A stretch of 64,000 nucleotides of DNA from Gnetum montanum (Eukaryota; Streptophyta; Gnetopsida; Gnetales; Gnetaceae), in the NCBI GenBank assembly GCA_015680685.1, contig MNCI01029660.1, positions 51,015 to 115,014 on the forward strand, written 5' to 3'. Position numbers and translations under genes: made by a program. The stretch's first letter is position 1. Each line of letters starts with the position of its first letter. This document shows positions 20,575-33,339 of the stretch, one piece after another. Under the pieces are notes generated by a model. It was not told the DNA's origin and did no database searches. It saw only the letters and a list, made by a program, of their open reading frames with translations.

Positions 20575-21665
20575 TTGGAAGGAGGAGATCTAAAATAACG
20601 AGTAGGGTTGTCCAACAATAGAGGTAGTATTGGTATTCGCTGCTCTAAGCTCATGGAAAGGTTTGGTTTGTTGGATGTTGACGAAAAATTTCTTATTTGG
20701 GCTCTTAGGTTTGTAAATCATCATGGCCCCTAAAGGAAAAGTTGCATATATAATATAAGGTCCTTCCCACAACATTTGAAATTTAGTGCGTTGTGGCACG
20801 TGTTTGGGATTTTAGTACAAAACCTTATCTCCTGGTTGATATTTAACTTTCCTAATTTTTAGGTCATGACATCATTTATTGAAGGCCTTGTGCAATTCGT
20901 TAGATGGCAAGGTGGCTAATCGATTCTTATCTTGCAAGCTATGGATCATTAACCATTCTTTTTGTGCTAGATCAAGGTCAAGGTTGATATCACATGCCAT
21001 AGATAGTGTACAGAGTTTTGCTTGAATGGAAAGTGTTGGAAGTTTCCCATACACTAACTCATAGGGAGAGTAGCCTATAGGGAGTTTCCATGTGGAGCGG
21101 TATGCCCAAAGAGCATCATTCAATTTTATTCTCTAATCTCTCCTATACTTGCTAATAGTTCTTGTCAATATTTCTGTAATCTCCCTATTGGTGACCTCGG
21201 CTTGACCATTTGCTTGAGGGTGGTATGGAGTAGTTAGTTTGTGTTCAACCCCTAAGCATTGCATCAACTTTTGAAAAGTTGCACCTGTAAAATGTGTGCC
21301 ATTGTCAGAAATAAGTGCATAAGGCATGCAAAACCTATTTACGATTTGTTGTTAAACAAATCGTGTAGTTGTGGATGATGTACAATCCTTAACAATAGCT
21401 ACTTCTGCCCATTATGTAAAGTAGTCAATAGCAACAATGATGTAAGCTTTCCCATTGGACATTGGTGTAATGGGCCCCATAAAATCAATTCCCCATCTGT
21501 CGAAGGGTTTTAAAGGTTGAATCCATTGTTGTGGACCCTTCATTCTAGTAGTCATTCCCCCATCACTTTGACAACATTCACAAGATTGGACAAAATGATG
21601 GGCATCCCGAAACAATGTAGGCCAATAATATCTTGCAAGTAGGATTTTAATGGTTGTTCATCTCC
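20575..21665 (-). pseudogene. Gypsy integrase
   Basis: Read leftwards: an N-terminal zinc-binding part with CECCQSD, the core with WGIDFMGPI (first catalytic Asp), ALISDNGTHF (second Asp) and QAEVTNREI (catalytic Glu), then DALWAYRSTWKLPIG and SPYELVYGK. A C-terminal part ends with WEGPYIIY and FVNIQQTKPFHEL. The D,D,E residues are kept, but stops near 21412, 21360, 21130, 20870 and 20815 break the frame. No chromodomain is evident, as expected for Athila/Tat. Confidence 0.88.
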
Positions 21666-21799
21666 CAGCATAATGATCCCCATAAGGACCCTCATAAGCA
21701 TCTTGGAAAACTCACAGTTGATTTATATCGAGAATGCACCATCGAACCAAGCCATCGGGACATACTTTATAAAGTTGCTCATTGATCTCCATAAAATAT

Positions 21800-22345
21800 T
21801 TGGCTCGATGAAGGAGCTATTGTTTCTTTTTAGCATCTAACTCTTGTGGTGTTTGTTGTGTAAGGAGATAGGTGAGAATACTACTATACCAGTTTGTTTC
21901 CATGGTCAATTGATTAGTTACTACATCTGCAAAGAGGAGTTCATTAGGGAAATGATTAGAAATTGGATACTCATCCTCTTTGTTTTCCCATTGCAACCAA
22001 GATAAATGATCAACAACTACATTCTCGGTGCCTTTACGATCGATCATTGTAAGATTGAACTCTTGTAAGATTACGATTCATCGTATGATACGAGGGCTCA
22101 TTGTTGTTTATTCATTAGGAACCTTATTACACTATGATCCATGTGCATGAATACCTTATAGCCCAAGACATAGTTCCTAAATTTTTCTAGTGTAAACACT
22201 ACAACCATTAATTCTTACTTTGTTGTGGTGTAGTTAAGTTGTGCACTAGCAATCCTCCTACTTGCAAAGTGGATGTAATAAGGACATTTTTGGTCATCTA
22301 ACTGTGTAAGTATGGCTCCTAAAGCATAGTTGAATGCATCAATCA
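21800..22345 (-). pseudogene. Gypsy RNase H
   Basis: The C-terminal part is open at 22047-21817 (MIDRKGTENVVVDHLSWLQW, then FPNELLFADV), typical of the RNase H-integrase junction in gypsy pol. The upstream half is visible in pieces with several stops. It would degrade the RNA template during reverse transcription. Confidence 0.75.
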
Positions 22346-22549
22346 TTATGTGGAATGGTATGGACCAGTCAGGAGCTTGTAAAATGGGTGTTTCTACAAG
22401 CTTCTATTTTAAAGTTTGGAAAGCTAGTTCGCATTCCATGGTCCATTTAAAAGGTACATCCTTTTTCATTAGTTCAACTAATGGTTTTGCAACCTTTGAA
22501 AAGTTCTCAATAAACCTTCTGTAGTAGCTAGTGTGTTCAAGGAATGACT

Positions 22550-23285
22550 AGATATCTTGTACAATTTCAGGTTACCGAGTGATTCCTTGGATAACTTTGA
22601 TCTTTTCAGGGTCCACCTCTATCACTGTTTGTGAAATATTAAGCCCTAATACGATGCCTTCTTGGACCATTAAATGGATTTTTTATCAGTTGAGCCTTAA
22701 ATTGGTTTCTACACATTGCTTTAGTACTTACTCTAACTAGTCCAAGGCTTGATTAAAGCTTGCTCCATAAGTGGAGAAGCCATCCATGAAGACTTCCATA
22801 CCATTTCCTATCTACTATTGGAATATGCTTAGAACTAATCATTGAAATGTTACAGGGGCATTACACAAGCCAAACGACATCTGTTTGTATACAAATGTTC
22901 CCCAAGGACTGGTGAACGTAGTCTTGGCTTGGTCGTCTAGGGCTATTTGTATTTGGTTGTACCCACTATACCCATCCAAAAAACTATAGTAGAGATGCGC
23001 TGCAATGGTGTCTAAGACTTGGTCTTTGAATGAAAATAGAAAGTGGTCTTTGAATGTTGCCATATTTAGTAGCCTAAAATCTATGCACACCCTTCATTTA
23101 CCTCCCTTTTTGGGCACAATAACTAAGGGACTAACCCATTCACTATTAGCAATGAGGTATATGAACCCAACTTTTAGAAGCTGTTCGATTTCTTCCTTGA
23201 CCACTTGCTTAAGCTTTGGGTTCAATCGTCTCTACGGTTGTCATCGAGGTTTCATGGAGGGATCAGTGTAAATTCTATGTTGGCA
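22550..23285 (-). pseudogene. Gypsy reverse transcriptase with altered catalytic site
   Basis: Leftward order: VSPLVIVPKKGGKWRVCIDF, YYSFLDGYSGYNQI, SFGLCNAPVTFQ, then the active-site box, which here reads VFMDGFSTYG. The second Asp of the usual pair is Gly (codon GGC at 22779-22781, minus strand). Stops lie between the blocks, so it is inactive by more than one change. Confidence 0.88.
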
Positions 23286-23299
23286 TATCCTAGGATCTA

Positions 23300-24150
23300 T
23301 TCTAGTTAATTCAGGATATGACCAAGTGAAGGCTTTTGACCATTTTTTATCACCTTCACCAATCTCTCTTTCTGTTGAGGAGCAAGCTTCACATTAATAA
23401 TTATTGATTTTTCATTCCTGAGAAACGTGTACTCCATACTGGTGGCCAATGGTTTTAACTCAAGGGGCTCCTGCTTAAACTTATCAAGGATTTCCAACTT
23501 CCCCCAGTTGATATTTTCAATGTCAAGACTTGGAAGTTGGCGATGGACTTGCTCTAATATGTCTATGCTATCAATGTAAGTGCAAGTCAAACCCTCAGTT
23601 GGTTCCATGCATATAGTTGAATTGCACTCTTGATCAACTGTCAGCCACTGGGTGCCTTCTTGTCTTATGGCTGTTGCATATAGGCATCTTTGTATATTAG
23701 TCACTTGTGCACACTGATTACATGTAGACCATGTTAAATGTTGTACAAACCATGCCCTCTGCACATATTTACACCCTGTGTCACTATATGAAATGCATGG
23801 AACTTTCTTCTTCTCGATCTTCCTAAACATAGTTTTCTTTGATATTTCTAGGGAAAGATTGCGGATTCCTAGGCATGGATCAATTGTGCTTAGCCATGCT
23901 CTTCCCATTATGATTGGGAGGTCCACCTTACCGTTGTTCACTTAAATCATTAGGAAGTTAGCTAGATATGACCACCCACAAATAGTGGTGACAATTTCCT
24001 CCAGTAGTCCTTATGGGATAGTGATGGATTGGTTAGCCAACTCTAAACAAATGTTACTCTTTTTTAATGGAGGTAGGTTCTAGGCCTTGTACATTTCTTG
24101 AGAAATTAAGTTGACCCTAGAACCTGAATCCAAAAGAGCTTTGCACGGCT
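23300..24150 (-). pseudogene. Gypsy protease and linker to RT
   Basis: The open stretch at 23941-23306 contains VDLPIIMGRAWLSTIDP, resembling the LGRPFLxT-type segment at the C-terminal side of plant gypsy proteases, followed by a long linker to RT. Upstream, FWIQVLGST-like text near 24130 may be the DSGS-type active site in decayed form. Assignment rests on order and this motif. Confidence 0.6.
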
Positions 24151-24159
24151 CATTCCCAA

Positions 24160-26400
24160 TGATCTATAGATATATAAGAGGACTCCTAGGATCAGAGAAT
24201 TTCTTAGAAAGATGGCCAGCCTTAATCCAATTAGTGACGACATGAGTTAACATGACCGTATGCGTTGGGCATGGTGTTTGGCCTGAAGGGAGTTCTGAAG
24301 TTTTGATTGGTAATGAGATGTCTAAAGGATTAACTACTTGTGGTTGCAAGGGCTTAGTTGGACTATTGGTTCTGAAGAAAGGTCTTTTCTTCATGTGCTT
24401 GTCAAAACCAATAGTAGATTAAGAGTTAACAACCCTTGTAGTGTTACGTTGCTATAGTTGGGCAGGGAGTTCATCCTGCATAGCTAGAGTAGGTGGTAAT
24501 GGAGATATGGGTGGAAGAGGTGCAACCAGATGAGAAGGATAGTATGTCTATGGAACATTAACCCTAGGAGAAGGAGTCCTATAGTACTCATGGGCTTGGT
24601 AGTGAGGTTGAGGAGTGATGTGACCAATACAGTCATGTGGAGAGATTGGCTTTGCACGTAATATCCATATGGGTCAGGTTGTTGGTAACAATACTGTTGT
24701 GGTGGTGGTGGCATTCCCTATGATTGTGGGTATTGCCACTATTCATACTTCTTGATTGGTTGTGGTGGAGTTCCACTTGGATAATATGTTAAGGGTTGGT
24801 GGAACTGCCTTGGGTTACCTTGAGGATAAGGTAATCTTCAAGGTGTTTTCCTTTTGTTTAATCATGTGTTGAGTGCATACATCCCAAACTCTTGTAGATG
24901 TGAGATTACAGGGCAACATCCCTTAGGATGGTCATATTAGCATATCTCGCATCCACTATCATTGTCTGTTTCCAAATCCACAACCTCTTCGATGATGGAA
25001 ACTTTTCCCATACCCTTATTACGTGCATATTCTACTTCTCTCTTTTTCTTCTTTTCCCTTTCACTACCTTTCTCTCTAGACTCCTCTACTATTTTTGAGA
25101 ACAGTTTGAAATCTATCATCTAGGGAGTCTGACATTTTGGTCCACCTTTGTCGATACTTTTGATGCAAGTTTTTGAATGGGAAAATTTTTCCTATTCACC
25201 ATCTCTTCGAGTGGTGACTCTTCTTCATCCTCACAAAATCTTACTCCCTTCTTTCAGAGGGAAGGATCTCTATTATATTCCTCCACACTCTCTCTTTTCC
25301 GTAACTCACCTTCCTCTTTAGCAACTTGATCCAATAATCTTTTTACTTGATGGGTCCTAAGCTTGGATAATCTTCCTTGGGCATAAGTCCCAAGGGTCTT
25401 CATGTTTTATGCCTAATCCCATCTATGAGATGGCGCAGTTGATCCCTTTGTGAATAACCATGGCTAGGACAATGATGTAATAGTGCATAATATTGGCCCA
25501 TGGTAGCATCTAAGAGGGTTCATGTCCTCCTTGTTTCTAGCCTTGAATTTTCTTTCGTAGGTTGGACACTCGGGAGTACGTTTGGTACTTATCATTGAAC
25601 AATTCTAACATGGCACTCCACCTACGAATGGATTTTGGTTCTAAGGACCAGTACCAGCTTTCTGCTTCTTTGATTAGTGTTCATGGAAACAACTTTAATT
25701 TTTGCCATTCATTTTCTATGTTTTGTAAGGCACATGCATCATGAAATGCTTGAAGATGATTTTGAGGGTCAACATTGTATCCCCCTTCAAATCATGGGAT
25801 ATTGTTCATGTCTAATCTCTTGATCCTACTATCCTTTTGGTGCCTTGTTGGGATCCTAACATACTGTGAGTAGTGAGCAGGGGCTCATCATGATCATCTC
25901 GTCTGTGGCATCTATGATTCCCATGTTGTTCCCTACTCTCCCTTCTTTCACGGTGTGTTTCTCTAGAGTGCCCTCATCCCCTTCCTAGACTATTTTGTCT
26001 ATGACTCCCATTTTGCCTACCCTTATCCTCATGGTCTTTTTCTTTGTGACTGTGTTTAGATCCTAAAGGAGAGGGTGAAGGAGATCATGAAGGTGAAGAA
26101 GGAGGAGGACTGTCACCATGTCAGTGCCTACTTCCTTCTATTCGATGGTCGTGGCCTCGATTGCAGTTACAATCGGAATGTCCATCTTTTTCATGCGTTC
26201 GTGTTCCTTTTTAGGCCCTTTATGTTTGTCAGTACTAGAATTCAGGTTATGGATAGTTGAGTAAATATTTTGATGCACAACCCCTTGACCGAAGTCAACG
26301 GGAGGAACATCATTGTGTGGGTGACTGCCTGAGGCAGTTTTCCCATCCTCATTTTCTCTTAGGACAAGTGGGGCATTCTGCGACAACTTTCCCTTCATGG
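24160..26400 (-). pseudogene. Gypsy gag region
   Basis: The N-terminal part (26398-26138) is followed by an Arg/Asp/His-rich stretch (about 26060-25860), then a decayed capsid-like domain (about 25830-25150) in more than one frame. A zinc-knuckle-like CEIC…DHPKGCCP lies near 24960-24900, then a Pro/Gln/Tyr-rich segment (24714-24600). Several frameshifts and stops are present. Gag would form the particle and bind RNA. Confidence 0.65.
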
Positions 26401-26863
26401 ATTCATGACATCTCTCCTATTGTAAATTCCTTTGACAATGTGCCTTCGTGGGTCGATACTCTCTCTCATTATGATCATGCACAATGTACTTTGCTTGTAA
26501 GTGCTGCATACCAATTCATGTGAGATCATGAAGAAGCATGCCTGGGACTGAGTGATAGGGAGGTAACACTATGTTACCTTCTAAATCTTGCTAACGCAGT
26601 TGTTCATCCTAGTGGAGGATAAAGGTAAAGTTTGGTATATACTCATTAGGATGAACATATACCACATGAAACTGTTGAGGGATTATTCCTTGTATCAGAC
26701 CTAGGCAATGAAACACTTTCATACGAAGAAGGAAACATGATTGTCTATTCAATGTACAATGTATTATATATTAGTATTATTTTTTGTCTTGTAACCAACC
26801 CTAAGGGTTCATTCCAATGATGAGAAAGATTTTCTAAGTTCTAATTAGTGCACAAACAACAAA

Positions 26864-26882
26864 GTCCTCGGCAATGGCACTA
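26864..26882 (-). promoter_or_regulatory. Primer binding site, tRNA-Asp-like
   Basis: On the minus strand, two bases inside the 5' LTR, TAGTGCCATTGCCGAGGAC resembles the plant tRNA-Asp complement used by Athila/Tat elements (TGGCGCCGTTGCCGGGGA). Differences are mostly C-to-T or G-to-A, the kind expected from methylated-cytosine decay. The match is from memory. Confidence 0.65.
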
Positions 26883-26883
26883 A

Positions 26884-27704
26884 TGATGAGCAGCGAGGTA
26901 TCCCTACGCTCAACCATACGAATATGAGTGTACACACACGATCTGTTCAAATTCCAAGGACTAAGTGCTTACGCACCTTTGTGGAACAAGGACAGGTTAG
27001 TCAATCGTTGTCTTCCCAAGCTTACTTGTATAGCATGTTTGTATGGTTAAGTAAAATTGAGGTACATGATTTTTATAGTTTTTAAGTTTTTATGTCCTAG
27101 TGCTACAAAGGGAGAAGAGAGATAACTAAGTAACTAATTTTAATTTAACTACTCAACTATGCTTTAACTAGTCCTAACACTAGCATCCACTCTCACTTAC
27201 TATACACATCCTTAACTAGTGCAACACTACTGGGATTACCAAATGCTAATTGTTACTGGGTTACCAAGTGTTACATGCATGCTCGAAGTGATCATACTGA
27301 GTGTGCTTACTTAGGAGAGTTGCAAGGTGAGAGAGAGAACATTAATTAATTGAAGAAAGCATTAAATAATAGTAATTAACATTAATTAATGTATTCTGAA
27401 TATTGCAAGGTTTATTACAAAGTTCTTCTTTATTTCCATACACAAGGTGTGCTCGGTACACACTGCTCGAATAAAGATCATTCACTGTATGACTCCTACT
27501 ACGGGCACTCAAAAATAATTCTATCTCTAGAAAAGGAAAAAGGCAAGAGTTTGGGTAAGGGACTAAGACTAACTATGCAAACCAAGTGTGCCCACCTCTT
27601 ATTTATAGGAAATGAGGCAAGCCCCGATATCGCATACCTGATATCATGTGGAAGGCTCTAATATCATGTATCCAATATCGCAGACACGATATCGTGGCTC
27701 ATCA
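26884..27704 (-). repeat. Complete 5' LTR of the gypsy element (821 bp)
   Basis: Bounded by TGATGAGC at 26884 and GCTCATCA at 27704, an 8-bp inverted terminal repeat. Read on the minus strand it begins with U3: GATATC-like boxes at 27688, 27674, 27660, 27640 and 27626, then a TATA box (TATTTATA on the plus strand at 27600-27607), then R/U5. Confidence 0.9.
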
Positions 27705-27879
27705 GTATTTGTCAAAGCTAGCTGAATTTTTTTTATGATATCCAATTATAGTTTCATACACAAACCCAAGCATTTCAACATTTACAATAGCAAACACATA
27801 CTCACGTTTAGTTCGTTTCATAACCATTAAGTTTATTTAAAGCTATTTGGGCCTTGGTGTTTCCAAAACATTAGCAAGC

Positions 27880-28560
27880 ACCTAAACCTTGTTTTAAAGA
27901 ACACTGTCGTGAGATCAAAGGCCCAACGTTGGTTGTTCCAAATGGTCGCCAACAATATTATCACCTCTAAGCCAACAGACACATTGAAATGATGAATAGA
28001 AAGATCACTAGAATCATTAAAATAATAATTAGTAATTATTGAAAGGATTACAATAATAAATGAAGCAATGTCCTTTGGGAATATCACTTAACTTAGAAGC
28101 TTAGTATAGGCTACTATCCCTATGAACTAGTGTATGGAAAACTACTAAAATTGCTAATTTAAACATAGCTCTATATACTTATCATCACTTATGATTTTAA
28201 ATTAGACCACACTCTAGCACAAAAAAAGAGATTAATGAATCTAAATATGCAAATTGAAAATAGGATGATAGTATTAATACATAGTGAAGTTTGTAAAGTC
28301 TTTAGAATCAAAGGCATATCAAGATTAGAAAACTAGAGATAAGGTCATGTATTAGAATCCCAATGATGTGCTTTAATATACAAAGCTTCAAACACTTTTG
28401 AAGAGACCCTACCTTGTGCATGTTGTCTACCCATCTAGTGCCTTGCAAATTTTCCATCCCACTAACTCATAAAAATTGACTTTAGTCAACATCCAACAAA
28501 TAAACTTGTATAGGCAATCCCAAGAAGATCTAATCCTCTCATAATTCAACATTGTTATTG
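27880..28560 (+). mobile_element. Ty3/gypsy integrase relic
   Basis: Plus-strand remnant of the integrase C-terminal half. A run near 27985-28090 aligns with the NREI…DALWAYRSTWK block at about 21210-21090. It continues SIGYYPYELVYGKLLKL at 28105, LAQKKRLMNL near 28215, RPYLVHVVYP near 28405 and VNIQQINL near 28490. Many stops. It belongs to the same broad lineage as the 9.3-kb element but in the opposite direction and far more decayed. Confidence 0.75.
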
Positions 28561-28589
28561 CCTATTTCATCTTTAGTATATCCTCTTTA

Positions 28590-29370
28590 GACCATAATCT
28601 TGGGAGAGATATCCCATTTTAATTAAGAACTATAAGTGGTTTTTCAATTTTTTGTTTTGCAATTTTTAATCTTTTTTTGTCTATTTTTCTAATTTTTTCT
28701 TTCATAATTTTCTATTTTAATATGTTATTTATTTATTTATATTTTCAAATTCTTTATAAATCTCTATTTTTGTTTAGTTTTTGAATTTATGTTTTTTTTT
28801 AAATGGAAGGTAAACCTGGTTCTATGGTGGTTGGGATACACCTAAAACACTGAAAGTTAATCTCATTGTGAACTATCTCATTATCCAACTTCCTTGTCAC
28901 TTGTTCCATCTTCCATATCTCCTACTTAGCCCTTAGCTATGGGGGAGATACAACATTTTAATTGAGAAATATAATTCCATTTTTTTTATTTGTTTATTTT
29001 GACTAAAAGTCAATCTCATTATCAGCTATCTCATTATCCAACTTCCTTGTCACTTGTTCCATCTTCGATATCTCCTACTTAGACCTTAGCTATGGGAAAG
29101 ATACAAAATTTTAATTGAGAACTATAAGTGCATTTTTCATTTTTTATTTTTTTATTTGTTTATTTTTAAATATTTTTTATTTTTTTCTTTTTTCATAATT
29201 TTTTATTTTTAATACATTTTCCATTTCTTTTTATTTTTAATTTCTTAGTACCTTTTTATTTTTGTTGGATCTTTTACTTTATTGTTTTTTTGGATGAAAG
29301 GTAAAGTCAATTTTATGGTGAATAGGACACATCTAGAAGGCTAAAAGTTGATTACATTATCAACTATATC
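28590..29370 (+). repeat. Degenerate duplicated T-rich block
   Basis: CTATCTCATTATCCAACTTC begins at 28873 and again at 29026 (153 bp apart), with the following 90 bp similar. The flanks repeat too: ATTTTAATTAAGAACTATAAGTG near 28617 versus near 29111, each followed by a long T-rich run, then a segment near 28800 (GAAGGTAAACCTGG) and 29296. Old nested duplication; no coding sequence. Confidence 0.65.
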
Positions 29371-29949
29371 AAAGACAAAATTGAAATTTTAGAAAACAAG
29401 AAAATGTAAAAGAGGCCATATAAAATGGGAGATACTAGAGCTTTTAATATAGAATAAAAGACTACCTTAGATACAAACCAATTAATTTGAGAAAATAAAA
29501 ATATTAAAATAGAAAAGTAAGATAAACGTTACAAAAAGATAAAGTTGAGTAACTCAAAACAATTTTTCTTAGATATCACCATCACCAATATAGTAAATAA
29601 AGGAAAAAGAATTTGTAATAAATCTTAGAAACTTGATCATGTAATTGTAGTATTCATGTTTGAAGAGCCACCAATTTTTGCAACACCATAAGGAATGAGG
29701 GGAGAGGCAATAAGAGTTTTATATTTGTGTTGCTTTTACTTTTCCCAAATTTGAGAAGTTTGAGAAATTACATTATGATTAGACATATAGTTCTAATGTA
29801 TGATAGTCATGTGTGTAAGTTCCTATCAACATGATTAAATAGTAGGACATTGAAATAAATAATCATTAATGATCTTAGGTTGTATCCTTCACCTCATATG
29901 AAGCTCAATTGTAATCAAACCTTACTGCTCTAAAAGAACATTCAAAAGT
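29371..29949. other. AT-rich spacer, nothing recognised
   Basis: No coding frame, repeat boundary or RNA gene could be supported here. Confidence 0.5.
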
Positions 29950-32900
29950 AATTTTTCATATAAATATTTAGACATAAAAATTTTTCATTTCAAAATTATA
30001 ATATCTTTCCACTATGCCTCCTTAAGAGGATCTATCCTTAATACTTAGGCCCAACTTTGTATTAACATCATTTAACGGATACTGAATAGAATCACCCTAA
30101 TGAATTGATTACCCTTCAACAAGCACTATTTTCTTAAATCAAACTTTTAGCTCTTCAAAACTCTACCATGTTAGGTTAATATAAGATATTGGATGTGCAT
30201 TGTGAAACAAATGATTATTAGAAAGGTACTTGATATGCATCACTTGAACCCATGTCTTATCTCCTATGTAAAGTTGCTAAATAAGTTTATCAAGAAACGT
30301 CAAAATAATAGAGTGAAGATGTCAAATATCTCAACTATCTTTTTGAATAAGTCAATAAATAAAATTTCATTTTATAGAATGAAAACTTTTATCATTAGTA
30401 TAAGAGTAACGAAATTGATACTCGAGTTTTTCTAGAGTATTCACAACTATTTCTAGGGCTTTGTAGTAAGACAATAGATAAAAGGACATAACATGAAGCA
30501 TTGATTTAAGTAACTACAGTCTTCCTTATTGAGTTAAAACTTTTTCCTTCCATGCAGTGAAATATTTTATCACTTTGTCAAGAACCTATTTCTAAAAATT
30601 TATTCTCATTCATTTAATGAAGAGATAAATGTCCAAATATTTGGTAGGTAGATCATCTTCTTTGCATTATACTTTGGAACAAAACTCTTGAAAGTATATT
30701 TTAGTGGTTGCAACCTTTAAAATTTTACTTTTGGTAAAATTAATTTACAATCTAGATGCACAAGCAAAAAGATAAAGACAATTATATCCATTTGTGAGGA
30801 TGAAAGTAGTTTCTTGTAAAAAAAGAAAAGAGTATCATATATAAATTAAGAATGGGTAAAGTCAAAGCACTAAGAATTATGGTATTCGATGCTTTCATTT
30901 GGGTGTTCATGACCCAAGATATCCTATCTACAACATGGAAGATAAATTTATCTATTTTTTTACTTATCCCCTTGCTCATAGCTCTTAGACATGGTGTAGC
31001 AAGTATTTATGTCGTCTTTAACCAAGATTAAATGAAGTTTTATTTGGTAACACTCCTTAACTTCAAGGATTTCTACTTCATACTTACTGTTGCTTTCGTC
31101 CTCTTATTCTTTATGTGATCTGGAAGTTTCAATGTAATGTAATTTTTATAGCGATTCTTGAAACCAATTTTATAGTTGAATTCCTAAATGTTGCTCTCTT
31201 TAATTTTTCTTTTTTATTAATAAGAGGCCTTTAGTAGGCAATGAAGACCCATTTAGTTACTTCTGAACAAGGGTAAGGTCTAATCTTTTCCCTACAACAA
31301 AGGGAAGGTTTTTCAAGTTTGGTTATAAGAATGAAAACCTAAAAAGGCATCTCCAAAATCATTGGGCATTTGCTTTTTGTTATTTTAAAATTTCTCCTCT
31401 ACTTATTTGCTTTTGTACTCTAAATTCTTATTTTTAAAATATTTATTTTTGGGATCCAACACCCCACAACACTAAGCATTAGCAAATATCAAGAAGTAAT
31501 AATAGAGAAAAGAAATACAAAATAACAATATTTCCAAATATGTGATAAGAGCAAGGTCCAAGGTCCAAACCTTAAAAAACATGAGACATAATAAAATATG
31601 TATACTATCAATGCATGAGAAGTTTTTTTAAGATACAATATACATAAACTTATAAGAAAATACCACTTGGGAGTGTGTTGGATCCCAAACAAATGAATAA
31701 TAAAATAAAAAAAATTAGAGTACGTGAGATCATCAAAGACAAAGTTTAAAGAAGTAAGCTTATAAGAAGATACATCTTGATGTACTAACCATAAAATGCT
31801 AATGTACTAAATGTAAACAAGGAGTTAAAGATTTAAACCTCAAGATGCACAACAATAACTATAAGCATAAGAAAGACATTAGAATATACTAGCATAAGCA
31901 ACTAGCAAGATACCATATACTATTAACATAATATATTTAAATATACCCTTATGCTTAAGAATTAAGTATAAGAAAATGAATAATAGACCTAAGATTCTAG
32001 GTTTGAAACATTGGGGTGTTATAAAAAAGTAAGTAGAGATAATTATAATCTAATAAGAAAGAAAAATAAAAGAAAACTTAAGATGATAAATGGTTGATCA
32101 TCATAAGAAGTCTAGACATGGAAGTTATGATGAATAGCCATTGTAAGTTATGAACTTTGTAAACTAAATACTCAAAGGTTTTGCCAAGCATTCTTTACTA
32201 AAGAATTGAAGTTGTCAACTAGACTTAGAGTAAGTCAAGGTTTAGTTTCTTAAAGAGGAAGGGTAGATGCATAGTTGAGTTCAACATAAGTCTAATCTAG
32301 TTTATTAAATAAAAAGAGAAGATCACCTAGGAGGCTTTGTTGGAGTAAAATAACAAACTATAATGAAGTATAGTAAGGTTGTACATAGAATTTCATACTT
32401 AAGTTGGTTAGGGATGACTACAATCTCTATTGTAAGAGCAATAATCACTATTGTAACTTATAAGTTATGATGTTCATAAATATCTTCAATAATAAGATTT
32501 GTTATGCAAATGATAAGTTAAATTATCAATGAGTGAAGTTCTTAACCAAAAAATTCATGGGTAGATTAGAGTTATCAAGTGACGTAAAATGAAACTCTAA
32601 CAAGGGAGATCTAGGTAATATTAAATTTACTAAGAAGGCAATAAATCCTTCCAAATTTAACTATATTATCATAAATATCATTTCACAAAACATGCTACAA
32701 AAGTTTTAAAAAATCAATTGAAAAAGCATTTATACCTAGTATTTTATTGTTAGCCGTATTGTTAATTGTGTTTAAAAATTCTTCAAAAGATGATGACATG
32801 TTAAGAATGTGAATATCATAGGAAAAAAGCTCAGCTTCATGGCTTCTAAAACTTCCTATAAGGCATTATGATTAATTGCTAAACCTTTACCCAAAAGATT

Positions 32901-33330
32901 TTGGTAGAAACTCAAAGTAATATTGGAAATCTAAATAGGATCAAAAGAGATTATCTCATCTACCTATTCCAATTGAAGAATTTTGGACTTAGGATGCTTA
33001 ATTTAAGCATACTAGTGGAAGAAGTACAAGAATTATGCTGTAAGATTCATTTTGTTTTGGATCTATGCATCCATAAAATAGTTTATTATCACTGAGTATG
33101 CTCTAAAACTTGAAGAAATTTGCATTCATATTCTTAAAGATCCTAGGACTAATTCATAATTTTCATCTCTTGTTGAAGCTCATTCAATTGCTTTAACAAA
33201 TATTGATAGGATTAATGCCAATTAAGAGGATGTTCTTTTCTCTAAGTTATCATGTTATAACAAATTTTTTCAAGTTTTGAAGAATTCCAGATTGAACAAT
33301 CCCTGAAATTATTTGACCTTACTCATGATG
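29950..33330 (-). mobile_element. L1-type LINE relic
   Basis: Read leftwards, pieces of a plant L1-like RT appear in order: a segment near 32770-32720 resembling the NNKSPGPDG block; AMSKGISKKIDKFIF and the following text near 30980-30800, at the place of the ISHLLFADD block; text near 30640-30480 like the region after the YADD box; and a C-terminal zf-RVT-like region near 30300-30050. Stops and frameshifts are frequent and no catalytic ADD box is intact. The ends are not defined. Assignment is by order of weak motifs. Confidence 0.5.
31415..31723. repeat. Inverted repeat with about 47-bp arms, 214-bp spacer
   Basis: Right arm 31676-31723 begins TGTTGGATCCCAAA and ends TTAGAGTAC; the left arm 31415-31461 is its imperfect reverse complement, with 15 bp perfect at the inner end (TTTGGGATCCAACAC). 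It lies within the L1 relic. Possibly a fold-back element or two opposed LTR tips (both inner ends read TGTTGG); no target duplication was seen. Confidence 0.6.
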
Positions 33331-33339
33331 CATAATTTG

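Larger units (their letters stand above)
18435..27704 (-). mobile_element. Athila/Tat-type Ty3/gypsy retrotransposon with 5-bp target duplications
   Basis: A 9,270-bp insertion transcribed leftwards, flanked by GTATT at 18430-18434 and 27705-27709. The 5' LTR is complete (26884-27704). Next come a tRNA-Asp-like primer site, gag, protease, RT, RNase H and integrase, then a 3' region and a partial 3' LTR (18435-18990). The shared LTR parts differ at roughly a tenth of sites, and coding regions carry many stops and some frameshifts, so the insertion is old and non-autonomous. The order PR-RT-RH-INT identifies Ty3/gypsy; the primer site and RH-INT text favour Athila/Tat. Confidence 0.9.
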
